Assembly (NCBI GenBank): GCA_035235625.1
Contig: CP141145.1
Coordinates: 1,736,001 to 1,800,000, forward strand
Direction of reading: 5' to 3'
DNA length: 64,000 nucleotides
Origin: Saururus chinensis
Taxonomy: Eukaryota > Streptophyta > Magnoliopsida > Piperales > Saururaceae
The position numbers and the translations under genes were made by a program. How positions within the stretch are numbered: position 1 is the first letter of the stretch; each line of letters begins with the position of its first letter. Positions 34,640-48,399 of the stretch are shown here, piece by piece. Below the pieces are notes generated by a model. It was not told the origin of the DNA, did not search any database, and saw only the letters and a program-made list of their open reading frames with translations.

Positions 34640-37400
34640 TCTCTATAAAAGATTCCGCTGTGGACCGAGAGTAAAGCACACTCCCACTCCCGTTCTCAAC
34701 TGTGAAACCCTAAAGTGGCCGCCGCTGAGCAAAGTGCCGTTCATCGCCGGCCGGAAGCGTTTCGGCCACTGATCGCCGTAGAGCACTTGGTCAGAATAGA
34801 CTGGACAGGCATCATTTTGCCGCTTTCCTTTTTATTCCTCTCCTCCTCCGTACGCTTATTCCTCCCACCTCTGTTTTCACCTTCTTCTTCGTTTCCATGG
34901 TTTCAGATGTTGCCCATTTATACGTAGCCGGAGAAATCCGGCAACTTGTTACTTCATCGAGCCTTCCGGGCGCCAAGTTGGTGAGTTCCATTTTGTTTTT
35001 ACCAACGAACCGTTCACAGCTTCAACTTTCTCGTTTTAAAATGATGCTTATGTTTCAGAGTCTTTTAGAGACATTCTTGCCAATTTTGGTGGTCGATTGT
35101 TCTGTCCTTTGTTGTAATCAGTGTTGTTTTAGAAAAAAAAGTGTTGAGCAATTGAGAGCTGGTGTGCTTCCTGTAAACATTACAAATGTTTACACTTGTA
35201 TTGGTTTCCGTGATGAGCAACAGATGTTCATAGCTGCAAAAATCTTTGGGTTTTCTTCGTAGAAAGGCTAATAGAAGAATATTATTCTCTGACATCCTTT
35301 GTTAGTCCAAATGTTGGAAATTGGAACTTTGATACTATTATTTTCGGACTTTGGATAACCACTTCACGGGGATCATTATATGAGTGCTCTGTTATGATCT
35401 CTGGAATTGAAGCAGAAACATATCTGATGTATGGTAACAGTCTTGCTTTTTAGGTTGATGTAGTTTAATAGAACCACAAGGGAGTTGAGTAGGAAAGTTG
35501 GGATGAGAGAGGACAAATAGAGAGGGAAAGGGGAGATGATTTGGACGAAGTTAGGGAAGAGGGAGAGAGGAAGGATACTTACTCTGCTGGAAACTAAACT
35601 TTGTAATTAATCTCTTTAATGCCGAATGATCAAATGGCCAAGGCCTTACAATATATAGAGTTCGCACTCTGCTATCGAACTCCAAATAGAATATCCCAAA
35701 CTAGGCATGATGCCATTATATTAAAGAAATTGACTAACACTAGTAATCTACTTTCAATAGGTAACACAACTTGGCTGAAAAGAAATTTCTAAAAAGAGGG
35801 TGGAATGTAGCATATGACGGCCCCACATGTGGTGACCCGTTTTGGGTCACAACGTAGGTGCATTTTCTAGGGACCCTTTCTGCTTCTTAAAACAATGGGG
35901 GCCATCTGTGCGGTCCTGTCCCGAAAAAAGTGACCTCTAGTTCTTGTCTGTTTGCCTGTAGGACTGTAGAACATTAGAGGATTGCTGCAGTAGCATTCCT
36001 GTTAAAAATAGATATTTGAAAAAAGCTTGTCATGTGTGCCTTGTGCCCCCATCAACCTCTGTATCTGTTGCCTCTTTTGACTTATGAGTTTTTTGCCTAG
36101 ATTAATTATGCAAAACATCTTTTTAACTTCCTTCTGTGCAAGTTCAGCTGTTTGAATGTACCAGTAAGTAATCTATCAAGCTCTGCCCTTTGATCCAATC
36201 ATACTAAAGCTCAATATGATTTTCCCTGGAATTGTGTTTTCATTTTGTGTTAGGACATTGGAATTTTGGTAGAAGGGTAACCATACCAGGTGATGGCTCA
36301 TTAACTGCTCTGAAATCTCCAAAATTCCAGGTTATTTATTGGGTCTTGGCTTATTTGGGATGCAGCTACAACTTGATAATGTTAAGAGTAAAAACATATA
36401 TTTGAGGAACTGGTGTTACCCTTTTCTTTTGTGTTACTTGGAGAACCGTTTGTTTATGTTTTGAAGCGCAGTTTTCACAGTCCTTGGGCTAAAATTACAC
36501 TCTTGGTGCTGAGTTTTAGCTCATTAAACTGTTGAATATTATGGGGGTTAGTGCCAGTTTATATTCCTAGAGTTGAAAACCTTATTTTAGAAGCGTGCAA
36601 AGTGTACTCTTGTTCCAAAGTCTATATCAATTGCCCTTTTTAGTTTTGTCAATTTGTTATGAATCTTTGCTTCATTTAGTTGCATTGATGAAGTGCCTGA
36701 GGCTATGATTTAAAAGAGAGAGGGCTTGAGTGGGGAGGGGGATCCTTTCTTTCGATGTGGTCCCTTCAAGTATGGAGAAGAAGGTGCTGCCATGAATGTG
36801 GCTTGGTATCTATCTTCTTCATCTCCATGATGACGGTTTTACCCAACCATACACTTGATATGAGCCATTGGTGCATTATTTTCTCATCTATTATTCAGCG
36901 TTCTCCTTTCTATTCACGTTTGGATTCCATTTTGATGAGTTATAGTTTTTACGTACTGTAAATTGGCCAATGGTTGCCCATGAGAGCATCACTCAAGGGA
37001 ATGCTAGGGTAGAAGGCCTCCAGCAATGGTAAACAAGCAGCTGAAAGCTCAGAGGTGAGTGGAGGTCCACCCTGCATCCTCGGTCGGCCCTCCTTCTAGC
37101 AGGTCACTCTCTAGTTATGTTTCCAGTGTATCCCCTGCCATCGACCTAGTAAGCCTATAGCAGGCAATACCGGTGCAGGCATTCCTTCCTGCAGTCAGCA
37201 ACAAACTTCGGGGAAGAGGCCAGTTTTTTTATTTTATTTCTTCTACCAATTCTCTTCTCGTTCATTCTTTATTTGGAACCAACACAACCTTTTTTCAGAT
37301 CGAACTCTCATTTTTTATTTCTGAAGTGCCGAGAGCCGCAATGCATTTAGGTTGTCCACAGATCTCACACCTTTTGTCTAAATTATATTAATTTTTTTAA
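34640..37400 (+). other. Possible gene or gene remnant with promoter-like start and exon-like pieces
   Basis: A TATAAAAG box (34644-34651) is followed by a GC-richer leader with GTGAAACCCTAAA, typical of plant 5' exons, and then by open sequence to a donor-like AAGTTG/GTGAGT at 34980 (in one frame from ATG 34897: MVSDVAHLYVAGEIRQLVTS). Further down, 36254-36330 is a 77-bp stretch between TTAG and CAG/GTTATT. It reads HWNFGRRVTIPGDGSLTALK and on, without stops. At 36738-36805 a frame reads DPFFRCGPFKYGEEGAAMNVA. I do not recognise the protein, and cannot join the pieces convincingly. Other parts (35455-35800) look transposon-like. It may be a real low-copy gene with long introns or a decayed one. 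Confidence 0.35.
34644..34651 (+). promoter_or_regulatory. TATA-box-like site
   Basis: CTCTATAAAAGATTCC precedes a C-rich leader and a GAAACCCTAAA motif, common in plant gene 5' regions. The match is to the consensus only. Confidence 0.35.
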
Positions 37401-38220
37401 CAGTTTTTTTTCATATTTTTACCTGTTTCGAGCTTCCTGCTAGCAGTTTATTTGAAATGGTGCTTGGTGGCCATTCTTGCATTAGGCTTTGGATGAGAAA
37501 TGTATAGTAACCGTGCTGTAAGACGCACTTGAAACAAAAATAGATTTCTACCAAAATTTCTTTGGGGAATGATTGTCGAGTGTGTCATGCGCCTCATCCC
37601 TCATCTCCATTCGGCTTGACTTTTGAGCTTTCCTAGGTTTCTTTCCTACCGCCTCCTCCATCATCTCTTCTAATTCTTATTATGTATCCATGCTATTTTT
37701 TTAAACCTAAATCCTTTTCACTTGCTACAATTTTGTGGGGAATTTGGGCTATTTCGGTCTGCATGTTTTATTTTGCAAAAAAAAAAAGGCTGGTTTATGC
37801 TTCCTAAGGGTTTTGACACGGAGTTTTCTGACATTGTTGCCAAAGGGTTCCTGGGTCGATTAACATTATATGCACACTTCTAGTGAGTGGAAAATAGAAT
37901 TAAATATTCTGTAGTCTCATATAGAATTTCAGTTTTTGTCATATATCCTATAGTATTGACTGGATACTGAGGCATATGCCATGTTATTAGGTAGAGACTA
38001 TTAGCAACCAATGATGTGCATTATAGTGAAGGGAGATTACAAATACCTGAGCTCAATGGCTACATGTGTTTAGTTGATTCTTTTTCCATTTAAATTATGT
38101 TTTTTCGTATACATGGAAGGTCTAACTAGTATCAATGACCGTGGATATGAATATGCGTTGATGATACATTGGCTATGCATTAAAATGGGCATATAACTTT
38201 TGATATACTTAAATTAATAT
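37401..38220. other. Intergenic DNA without recognised features
   Basis: No open frame of note and no repeat that I can place. Confidence 0.35.
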
Positions 38221-38229
38221 TATAAATAA

Positions 38230-41200
38230 TAATATATTATTGTAATACTTATGTTAAGGTATAGTAAGACATGAAAATTTATAATTGGACATAAAGGCAT
38301 AATTAATAATTAATAGGTAATAACACCATAAAAAATATATATCAATACAAAGTACATTTATAATATAAAACTTAATTTACAACTAGCAAATAGTTATTAT
38401 TTACATTACAAAATATTATGCCATTAATGTCCTATGGAATAAAAATACTGAAATATTAATACAGCTACAAACATTACAATACTTAAAGATAAAATCTATA
38501 GTGCTTTCATCCAAACAAGTTAAAGTAAAATGTGCTTTGTATAAAAGCATGTAGAATTATAGTGACATGAAATACTTGAAGCTTTTTAAAAATTAGTATA
38601 CTTTTTAAATCCAAAAAGAGTCAAGGATGTTCATAACTATCATTGTCATCATTTGGTAAGTCTTGATGATTTAATTGGTTTATAGGGTTGTAATTTTGAG
38701 TTCAATTTTTATAATTATGATATTATTGATTATATTGATAGTGTAAAAGTGATAAAGTTTTTTTGACTACATCTAAAGTGCATTGTCAATTAACTTGAAT
38801 TAACATTGGGTGGTTTGAAGCTTGAAATTGAGAATCATAGCTAGATCCATAACCATTATCACCTTATGATTAAGATTGTGTTTCATATCTATTATGCCCA
38901 TATTTAGATGTAAGTTGTTTCACCCTAATATTTATGTTTTGAATTCTTTGTACAATGTTATACCAAGCAAAGGTATGTTACAATTAGTATAACGTGAGCT
39001 AAAACAATTTTGTCATATTGCTCATGGTGATGTCTTTGTAATTATTTTTTATGTTTATTTCTATAAGAGTGTATGTTATGATGACCCTTATTGAGATGGT
39101 CTTGATCTTGAGTAAAATATTATTCTTTGATAAAATTGATATAGTTTAATGAATTACCACCATCCCCTTGACCAGCACTTCCACCTCATTAAGCACTGTT
39201 GTCATCTACTTTACAATTATCGCATCTTACCTAACCGTCACCATCATTAGTACTAGAATTAAAATTTAATTTTATTATTGTTGTTGGGTCTTCATCATGT
39301 ATTGAAAATTATTATCTATAATGAATGGCAAGTACCCATTTGAGCACTCATTAGATAATTAATTAAGTACTTGAAGTGGCTTTTCTAAAATAGCTTTTTT
39401 AATATTTGCTAACCATGAATTAAATGGGTTATCTTTTTTAAATATATCACTCAAAATAGTTTGATCGGAATGACCTTCATCTCTCTTGAAAGTTACCTCA
39501 AGATTGTTTAATTTATGTTGCATGTTATAATAATTATTTACTAATAATTTTAATCTTTTGTATGAGAGTTGATTTTTTTGTTTTGTATAGGTAAGAGTAA
39601 AAGTGGTCTAATTTCTTTCACCTTTGTTTAGTGAAGTTGCATGTGAAAAGTTTTGATAGATTTATATTTAGACTCTTTGTAAAAATTGCAGCAATTTATT
39701 ATCATTTTCAATATCTTTACTCTATTTATATTTAGGAGTTAGGTAAAAAGTTGAAACAATTTTAAAAAATATACATGAGAGATAAATTTAAATGTAAATA
39801 TTTATTAAATAATGAGGGCAATGCATAATAGCTTTAATCAATTTGTTCTATTTACTTTCAATGATTTAACAATAATGTCTTGTCATTTATTCTATAGCCC
39901 ATATTAGGTTTTTTATCACTGTAAATCATTTTTAATATTTTTATAATGCATTTTGAGGTGATATTTATCTTTTTAACCGATGTCTACACAAATTAAATTA
40001 AAAGAAAAGTAAACAAAAAATAATTGAGCGATAAATAAAAATAAATTAACTTGTTTTTTGATTTTTTAATAATTAAATTGGCATTGTTTATACATATTTA
40101 TAGGCAATAAGATTTTGTAATTTTAATGCTATTAAAACCTTTGATTAAAATAGACTTTTAACCAGAATAAGCCTTTAACGTAAGCTTAAGCCCAATAAAA
40201 TCTTAATTATGCTAAAGGTATATCGGTCCCCATAGGTGGGTCATAATATTAACACCCCATCTTCAATTTGTTTTGTATATTTAACCCTATCTAACTTGTA
40301 ATTAAACTATTTTTTTTTTACAAACATGGCTTTTATGCCTTATTTTTTCTTTAAAATGATAATAAGAGCTATAATATTTGTATTGAATTATATATTACCT
40401 AATTGTATAACTCTAGAGTTGTGAACTTTTATCAATATTAATAACCTTAAGTGGTTATAGATGAAGGGAGTATTTATTTTTGTCATTTTCATTGTACCTT
40501 TCATCCTGTGATTAGTATAAATATATTTTAGTATTAAATTTATACAATATACAACACAAATGGTTTAATATAAATAATTTTGTTTTGTTTTAAGATGTTT
40601 ACTTGCCTTATAGTTAGATCTATTATTTATAACACTTTGTATAACATTTTTTTCATTAATATCTTTCTTTAGCTACTTAATCTATTAACTTAGACAAGTA
40701 TTTTTAGTTTGTTAATTTTATTTAGAGCATCATCTGACTTAAATAAAATAGTTCTACTTGCAAATATTATTAAGAAATGTATGGTACCTAATTTTGTTTT
40801 TCCAATCTCTCACATAATAATAACTTTATATGTTTATCAAGTTTTCTTGTTTCCATTAATATATTTGTTCAATTATTGAATCTCATCCTTTTAGTAGATT
40901 TCATGTACATCCTTTGCAGTGGACAATTTTACACCTTTTGGAGGGGGCGGTTGTACACCTTCACCAAAATATTTAATCTAACTAACCTTAATCTTAAATA
41001 GAAAGGCCTGCATACATGAGTTGGAATATAGTTAAACAAAAAAATTGAATTAGCTTTGCTAGTTTATTTTATTCCCTTCTTTAGCCCATCCAACCTACAT
41101 TGATATTTTTTGACCAAAATGTGTACGGATTAGCGAACATCAATTGTTTCTCCATTTACTCTTCTTCAAGCTTGAGCAAACATACCCTTTGTTGAAAGCT

Positions 41201-41720
41201 TATTTTACACTTTGAGTTTTATGCACACCTCTAAAATGCCCCTTGATTTCATGACATATCGTCTTATTGATGTACGAATGCTTGGCTCTTAGGCGTGGAT
41301 TCTTTCAGTGTTTGTTTTCTTTACAATTCTTTATTGTCATCATCATCATTCATATCAACATCAAGTATGTTCCATATTCGGCTTATTTGTACTTCATCGC
41401 ATATGCACTTTTATTGTCATTTTAACTTCATTTGAGCATGTTCGGACATGCTTGGGCATTACCATTTAAATTAGCCAAATGAAGTTTTAATCATGTGACA
41501 CCACCGCGGACCATTAGACATCCATAGTATTTATATTGTTTTATGTCTATTTTCACTAACCCTTGTACTGCAATTCTAGCCAAAAGTCATATCCTCCTTT
41601 GGTGCCTTTTTGAAAATATAAGTACTTGCTAAAATCTTCACAAAATTAGAGCATGTGAGAAGTGTTTAGGTGCAATGAAAATGTCTTGGATGCGGAATAA
41701 AAAAGATTAGGGATGATGGA
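38230..41720 (-). mobile_element. Decayed hAT transposon, copy 1
   Basis: Minus-strand text aligns with the other two hAT copies. Parts are an N-terminal region (about 41500-40990, counterpart of 51500-51020), a DUF659-type part (about 40900-40540, counterpart of 50860-50640) and a C-terminal dimerisation part (about 39640-39280, HTKQ-like codons then LVNNYYNMQ). No frame is longer than a few dozen codons, so the transposase is dead. Its 3' flank (38340-38640) is shared with 45860-46130. Terminal inverted repeats and an 8-bp duplication were not found by eye, so the limits are approximate. Confidence 0.7.
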
Positions 41721-43419
41721 ACAAGTTAGTAACAAAGATACATTGGGAGCTTTGATAGAATAGAAAATTAGCTAGTTGTTGTTAGCTTGGACATCAATAT
41801 ATTTTTAAAAGATGACTACTCCGACAAATAATGAAAATAAATGAATTTTGAACTATATACATATAGATAAATGAAGCTCAATGTTAAGTCTGTTATATGT
41901 GGTAACTAGTGTGCCTGGTTTTGAGATTGCCTTTCCTAAAAAATTACTTAAGAAGAACATTGAAAAATAAATAGGACAATGATGAGAAAAAAATGTGAAT
42001 ATATTGTTATTTTAGTAAGTAGGGTATCCATAATAGAAACTTGTCATGATTTCTTCCTACATTGCTTAGTCCTAGTTCTTGACAATGAAGGAGAAATGAT
42101 AAATTCTACTTACTATAGATAGTCCACTTTGAAATAGTCTATTTTTCTTTGGTCATTAACTAATAGACCTTCAAATAAAAAAAGCTAATTAACTCAATCA
42201 AACACCTAGATTTACACAATAAAAGGGACAATTGGTGTCTAAGCTAGATCTATAAATGAATTTTATAAGAGGTATATTTTCACAATAAAAGGGATAGTTT
42301 TGTTAGAATTTTGGTGCCTAAGCCTTTATAAGAGGTTTGTTTCCCAGCCTCTATAAATATTTTTTTTCAAAAGAAAAATGACCTTTAAAGGTTACAAGAC
42401 AAATGATTCCAAGCGAACAACATACAAAAATAGCCCATACCTTTAGAATGATTAAGTGTAGCAAATTAACAATGGCACCGAAATTAGTAAACATTTTGTC
42501 GGATAAGCCTTTTGGTAATAGTATTCTTGCATATTGTGCCAATTAGGCAGATTATTATGAACAATCTGAAATTAATTAACAATTTACATAATGAATAAAC
42601 GAAAAACACTCTTTACCTTTTTTATTTAACTTGGAGAACATCTCGATAGGCCAATGGCAGGGGACATGCTAATGGAAGCAGAAGTCATGGCGGAGAGGGA
42701 GCCAGGCGATAGCACTGAGGCTCAAAAGGGAGAAGAAAGCCCAAGGTTTCGAAGTTGTCTTTATTGTCATGGGGAAGACAAATGAGAGAAGGTAGAATAA
42801 AGTCTTATCCCTCTTGTACCTTAGCCGATTGGAGATGGGGAACACGACTCTAATTCAGCTGTGTGAGTCACTAAGGGATTAAATAAGACGAGTTTCTTTA
42901 TCATCCCTTGTGTGTAAATTGATTAAGGTTGCATGGATGTCAAGTGGTGCTAACTTCGGCTGGGATGCTTTGGCATCGTATTCTTTGGGTTACTTTTCAC
43001 TTCCTTGATTGATAGAGAAGTGTTAGTGGTGGAGGTATTTGTACACTACAAGTAGAAAGATCGGAGAAGTTTTGCACCCTCTCCCTCTGTTTTGTCAGTG
43101 CAAGGCAATGAGCTGCAGCGACAGGGTGCCATGGAAAGACATACGACTGCCCTCTCCCTCTACCTTGGTCAATCATAGATCAGATGTAGAACTTAGATTA
43201 GAATGCATAACAGAGCACATCAGAGGCCTCCAATGGCCGGATTACCATTGGATCAATTTGTATCGATTCGATACGGTCAAAATGTAGGGATCGTGTTTAA
43301 AAGTCATGTGGCACCTGTATCAGTAGGTGAACCATACAAGTCTCATATGCCCGGTAGATATGCAGTTGTATTGATCGATATGACTTTACATGTTTGAATA
43401 GATTTTTCTTTGTATCCCA
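41721..43419. other. Intergenic DNA without recognised genes
   Basis: AT-rich to 42600, then a more balanced segment (42650-43400) with short open frames that match no family I know. The frame at 43039-43287 has no start context or splice signals that persuade me. Confidence 0.35.
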
Positions 43420-45900
43420 TGAAGACGGGATGCTCGGTAATACATTTATGTGACCAAGATTTTCCTCGTTTTTTGTATCTCCTTGTCCCTATGTTTTTTG
43501 AAGTGTTTTCTTAGAGATTATAGGGTTGAACATTGATTAACCAAAAGGCTATTCTACCTGAAAAAGGGAGCTGTGAAAATAGTAAAGCATATTTCCTACT
43601 AATATTTCATCATCTATTTCTAACTTTTGATTATTAAACTCTTTTAACAAGATAAACAAGGAATCGTTTATTTGTAAGTTTAGATTATTAAACTCTTTTA
43701 AAAAGATAAACAAAGAATTTATCATTTATTTCTACGTTTTGATTATTAAACTCTTTTTAAAAGATAAGCAAAGAATAAACAAAGTGTAAAATTAGTTGAT
43801 GTTGATAATGACAATATAAATGATAAGAACGTGGGAGAATTATTGGTTAGAGAAAGAAATGTTATGATAGAAGTAATGTGAGTGAGTTGAGTATTTGTAT
43901 GTAAAGAAGATGATATGCTAAAGGGCGCTAGTGGATCTAGAAGTTTTTGTAGAACATAGAGTGTGAGAGGCTTTTGACAACGAGCATGTTGGCTCAAGCT
44001 CGATGGAGATTTTGATGGGAAGAAAATTGCACTTGATCCATATTTATTTAGATTAGAAAATGTTAAACAAAGTAGGTTAGATATGATATGACTAAGGAAG
44101 GGAATGAAAAAAGTTGGTAAAGTTATTTAAAATATTTTTTTTTACAATTATGTTCCAACTCATGCATGCAATATTACCTATTATCGAATTATGGTTAGTG
44201 GGATTTAAGATGCTAATGAAGGTGTAAAAGTTTTCATTGTCAAAAAAACATATGCAATTTACTTAAGAAGAGGAGATTCAGGAGTAAAACAACATATTAA
44301 TAATATAAAGAAAACTTGGAAAACATATGAAGTCATTATATGTGATTGTTTGAATGGAGTAATAAAATATATTATCATTAATTTCTTAATATCTTATGTA
44401 GGTAGAACTATTTTTTAAAAGTCATACTTCAAATAAGGTGAAACATTTGAAGTACTTGTTTAAGTTAATAGATGAAGTGATTGTTGTCGAAAATGATATA
44501 CAAGTTGTTACGAATATTAGATCTATTTATAAGATGGTAGGTAAACATCTTGAAGCAAAAAAAAAATATTTATATTGGACCATTTGTAGTGCATATTATA
44601 TATATTTGATGTTGAAAGATTTTAGAGCTAAGGATAAGATAAAAAATACTCTGAAAAAGGCAAAAATAGTTATTTACTTCGTATATATCTACATATAGTA
44701 TTAGCATTTATGAGAAAGTTTATAACGAGGGAGGTGGTATGGTTGGGTATTACCGATTTAATACTAACCTTGTAGCTCTTTGTAGCATTTTAAATCATAA
44801 AAAATATTTAAAAGATATGTTTGCACCAGGACAATAATTTAATCACAAATTCAATGATATAAAACAAGAAAGAGGTTGAAGAAGTGGTGTTGAGTAACGG
44901 TTTTGGGGTTGTCAAAGATATGATTGTAATTTTAGAGCCATTTGTAAAAGTATTAAGAATGCTTGAGAGAGAGAAATGATAGAGTGAGTTGCACAAATTC
45001 ATGAACCATATATGGTACATGAATCCTAGCCACCTAAGTCATGATTTGGGTGGCTCACATATATTATTGTAAAATGATACAATGAGTTGATACATCCATG
45101 AGTCAGGCTTGCTTCATGAATCTTGGTGGCTCAATTTTCATTGAACTATTTTTGGTCAATTAAATATATCATTGAAGATAGATGGTGGAAACAAGTACAT
45201 TATAATTATTTTTGATGTTATGTTATATTAATGAAATATTAAATAGTATATCATATATTTATTCAAATTTTATTTTACAATGAAGGATATTTAAACAAAG
45301 AAAAGATAATTTTGGTTATATTATGACTATGAAATTTTAGGAAAACATTGAACAAGGTAAGTTAGACATTGTTTGTGGTTTTTAGCTGAGTTGTGGCTTA
45401 GTTATGAGATGGATGCCCTAGTTTTAAAAAAGATTGTAGTTTGGATTATTTCACAGACAATTTTATTAGTTGGATGTGAAAGAAATTGGTGTAAGTTTGC
45501 TCTCATTTATACAAAACAGAGGGAAACCCCCATAAAAGATTGGAACAATTTATAAATGTTTATTACAATATACGACTTAAGAGTAAAATATTTTGAGATA
45601 AATTTAAATAGAGATTGAGGATTATTATGATCTTATTTATTTGAATCATACATTTAAAAAAGATGTCCTATTTAATTTATGGTTAACAAAATTGAAGAAA
45701 TTAATTATGGAGAAGTATGAGAGCCATTATAAGCACTTAGTCAATGGATAAGTAAACAAATGGGTGTTATTTTTAATAAATGAGTTAATAATCATTATGG
45801 TACAATAACAGGGGCTATTTAAGATGATTGTGAAGATTTTTATGACACAATAATAGAACTTAATTTGTAATTAATAAATATTTATTAATTAGACAATAAA
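43420..45900 (+). mobile_element. Decayed hAT transposon, copy 2
   Basis: The plus strand encodes, in pieces, AIYLRRGDSGVKQHINNIKK and KTWKTYEVIICDCLNG (about 44250-44360), a DUF659-type region with VVTNIRSIYKMVGKHLEAKK and YWTICSAYY (44438-44698), and a C-terminal hAT dimerisation motif SQTILLVGCERNWCKF with HTKQ-like IYTKQRE (45450-45530). Stops and shifts are frequent. The coding order is interrupted at about 44985-45145 by a short insertion with imperfect inverted ends (AAATTCATGAACC / GATTCATGAAGC). The 5' flank (43420-43600) is similar, inverted, to 51700-51900 beside copy 3. It lies tail to tail with copy 3. Confidence 0.8.
43618..43785. repeat. Three tandem units of about 59 bp
   Basis: The phrase GATTATTAAACTCTTTTAA..AAGATAAACAA repeats at 43628, 43684 and 43740, with drift. 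It lies in the 5' part of hAT copy 2. Confidence 0.8.
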
Positions 45901-47440
45901 ATACTATACCATTAATGTCTTATAAATTAAAAATACTACATCATCAACACAATTACTATAAACATTACATTCCTTAGAAGATAGAATTTGTAATATTTTT
46001 ATCCAAATTGGTAAAAATAAAATATACTTGATAAAGAAATATTTAGAACTATGGCAACATGAAAGTCATAAAGTTTTTGAAAATTTGCATACCTCTCAAA
46101 TCGACAAAAGCTATGTGGATGTTCATAACCATTCTCATCATTTCCCTTAATTAGTTTACATAATTGTAATATTGATTTCAACTATTGTTGAATATATTGA
46201 TCAATAATATATTCAACAATCCACTTTTCCCTTCCACCACTATCATTGATATTAGAAGAAATAGATTTTGATTTTACTGTTGTTCCCCCGGTGTCTTCAT
46301 TATGTCATGAAAACTATCATTGTTACCTTCAATAGCCCTTGTTATTGTACTAGGATGATTCTTTATCTATTCATGAATATCAATTCCCATTTGTACACAT
46401 CTATTAAATTAGTATTCATGGTGGTTCTCTTATCTCATCCAAATCAAAAATTTTAATTTCTACTAATTATAAATTGAATAAGTCATGTTTTTCAAATATG
46501 CGATTCAAATCAATTGTATCATAATAACCCTTTCTTAAAATTTATCTCACGGTTTTTTAGTTTAAACCATGTAATGAATATATACTAATTATTTCAATCT
46601 TTTGTATGAGATGTGATTCATTTGTTTTGTATAGATGAGCGTAGAAATTCTCCCATTTCTTTTACAGCGAGCTAATGAAGATGTCTAGCAAACTAATGAA
46701 GATGTATGTGAAATGATCTTAATTGCATTTTTTTTTAAATTTGGGGCATTCATCCCATAACCAAGCTACTCTTCAACTAAAATTATATGATTAGCATGTA
46801 AAAGTCAATTAAAATTTTATTTTAGAGATAAAAATGACAATAAATTAAGTTGAATACCACAAACAAAGTCTAGATTACTTATGTGTTTTCCCAATATTTC
46901 ATATGTATAGCAAAACCAAAATTATCATATATTTGCCTAAATATTTTTTCCTACAAAATAAATTTTACATACTAATATGAGATATTATTTAATGTTTTAT
47001 AAATCTTATAACATTATAAGTAATCATAATGTACATGTTAAAAAACTTTGGTAGCTAGATTTATATTTGGCTTTAGTGTATCTATTATTCTTTGTGAACA
47101 TTGTAATAATCTATCATCAGTCGCATTATATTTGTTATATTGATATATATCATTGCATAAGGCTAAAACAAAGTTAAAAGGGAAATGAGTGATACGGTTA
47201 AAAGTGTGAATATTTATTAGTTAAGAAGGACAATGCATACTAGTTCTATGTACATGAACAAGTTGCCTGTTTCATCTATTTAAAATGGTATTATAATATT
47301 ATTTATGATTTCTTGTAGTTTTTTTATAACTTTCTTTCAAAGTAAAACAAGTAACATTAGATGCATATTAGAGAAGTATTGTTGGATTAATGATATTAGT
47401 GTTTATATATCCATTACAATTTAATAAGAATATATTTCAT
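45901..47440 (-). mobile_element. Decayed hAT transposon, copy 3, C-terminal half
   Basis: Matches the C-terminal part and 3' flank of copy 1 (45900-46700 against 38400-39640, same orientation). One piece reads NDIYQYNKYNATDDRLLQ around 47100-47160. Its N-terminal half lies at 50385-51750. The two halves are separated by R1 copy 1 and the pararetrovirus-like block, so these inserted into one hAT element. Confidence 0.65.
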
Positions 47441-47449
47441 TAAAATTTT

Positions 47450-48110
47450 TATATGAGTTTAGTCTCATGCACGTCAGAATAAACTAAGGTTTCTTTGGCT
47501 ATCAAATTGAGTTCCAAGGGTGTAAGGAAACATAAGCTAATCTACCTCCAGAGTTATGTGTATTGGATTAAAATATGAGGGCACATGATACCGGGGCTCA
47601 CGCAATCGTGAGTGAGCCTTGACTTTTATAAAAGAGTCTCATATATCGTATATGTTACATGGTATTGTTACATATATGTAATTGTATGTCATTTTATGTA
47701 CTCCATTTATCCTAGATTAATAACTATATTTGAATTTTAAAAATGAACTAATAAAATGGAGCTTTAATCTAAGATGGAGGGACTTCATCATAAATATATA
47801 TTTAAATTAATAATTAGTTTATATAAAATATAAAAATACATGTATTATTTATTATATATATTTATTATCTATGTATAATTTTAAAATTATATTTGGGTTC
47901 TAGTTTGAGCTCGAGTTGAGTTGAGTTCGAGTTTTATTCGAATTGAGCCGAGTTGAGGAGGGGTATGCTTGAATTTAGCTTGAGCTTATTCGAACTCGAA
48001 TTAAGTTCAAGCCAAGCACGATTTGATTTGAGCGTAGTTTGAGCCGAGTTGGGCTTGCTTGATAAGCCAGCTGGACTCGTTAATAGTCCTCTTACTATTT
48101 GACAAATATT
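47450..48110 (+). repeat. Dispersed repeat R1, copy 1
   Basis: Inverse of 59823-60560. Shared order: CCAAGGGYRYAAG, the GCTCACGCAATCGTGAGTGAGCC palindromic phrase (47573-47595), a TATAT region, the Stowaway-like insertion, AAATATATATTTAAATTAATAA, and a closing field of CTCGAGTTGAG / GAGCCGAGTTG / AACTCGAATT words. No coding frame. Type unknown; the GAGCTCGA-rich end resembles non-autonomous plant elements. Confidence 0.75.
47697..47792. mobile_element. Stowaway-like MITE in R1 copy 1
   Basis: TACTCCATTTATCCTAGATT at the left pairs with AATCTAAGATGGAGGGACTT at the right, and the arms TATTTG..AATT/AAATGGAGCT form a hairpin. The same insertion, at the same site, occurs in R1 copy 2. Confidence 0.7.
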
Positions 48111-48399
48111 GTTCTATCAAGAGTAGGTTGTACTTTAGATGTATTAAGAACAAATTTTCATTTATTATTTTGTATAATGGGCGCATTAGCCTTAGCCTTC
48201 GTATTGCCCTAGAAGTATAAATATCTTAATCCATTAAAAGTGCGAATAATCTTCTTAAAAATATTTAGTTTTGAACTAACATCACAAACCCTTAATGACA
48301 AAACCTTTAAAATAGTAATATTAGAAAAGATAATGGAAGAACCATTCAACTAATGTTGTATTTTGGCATTATTGATATCTTTCATAATTTTCTCAAAGG

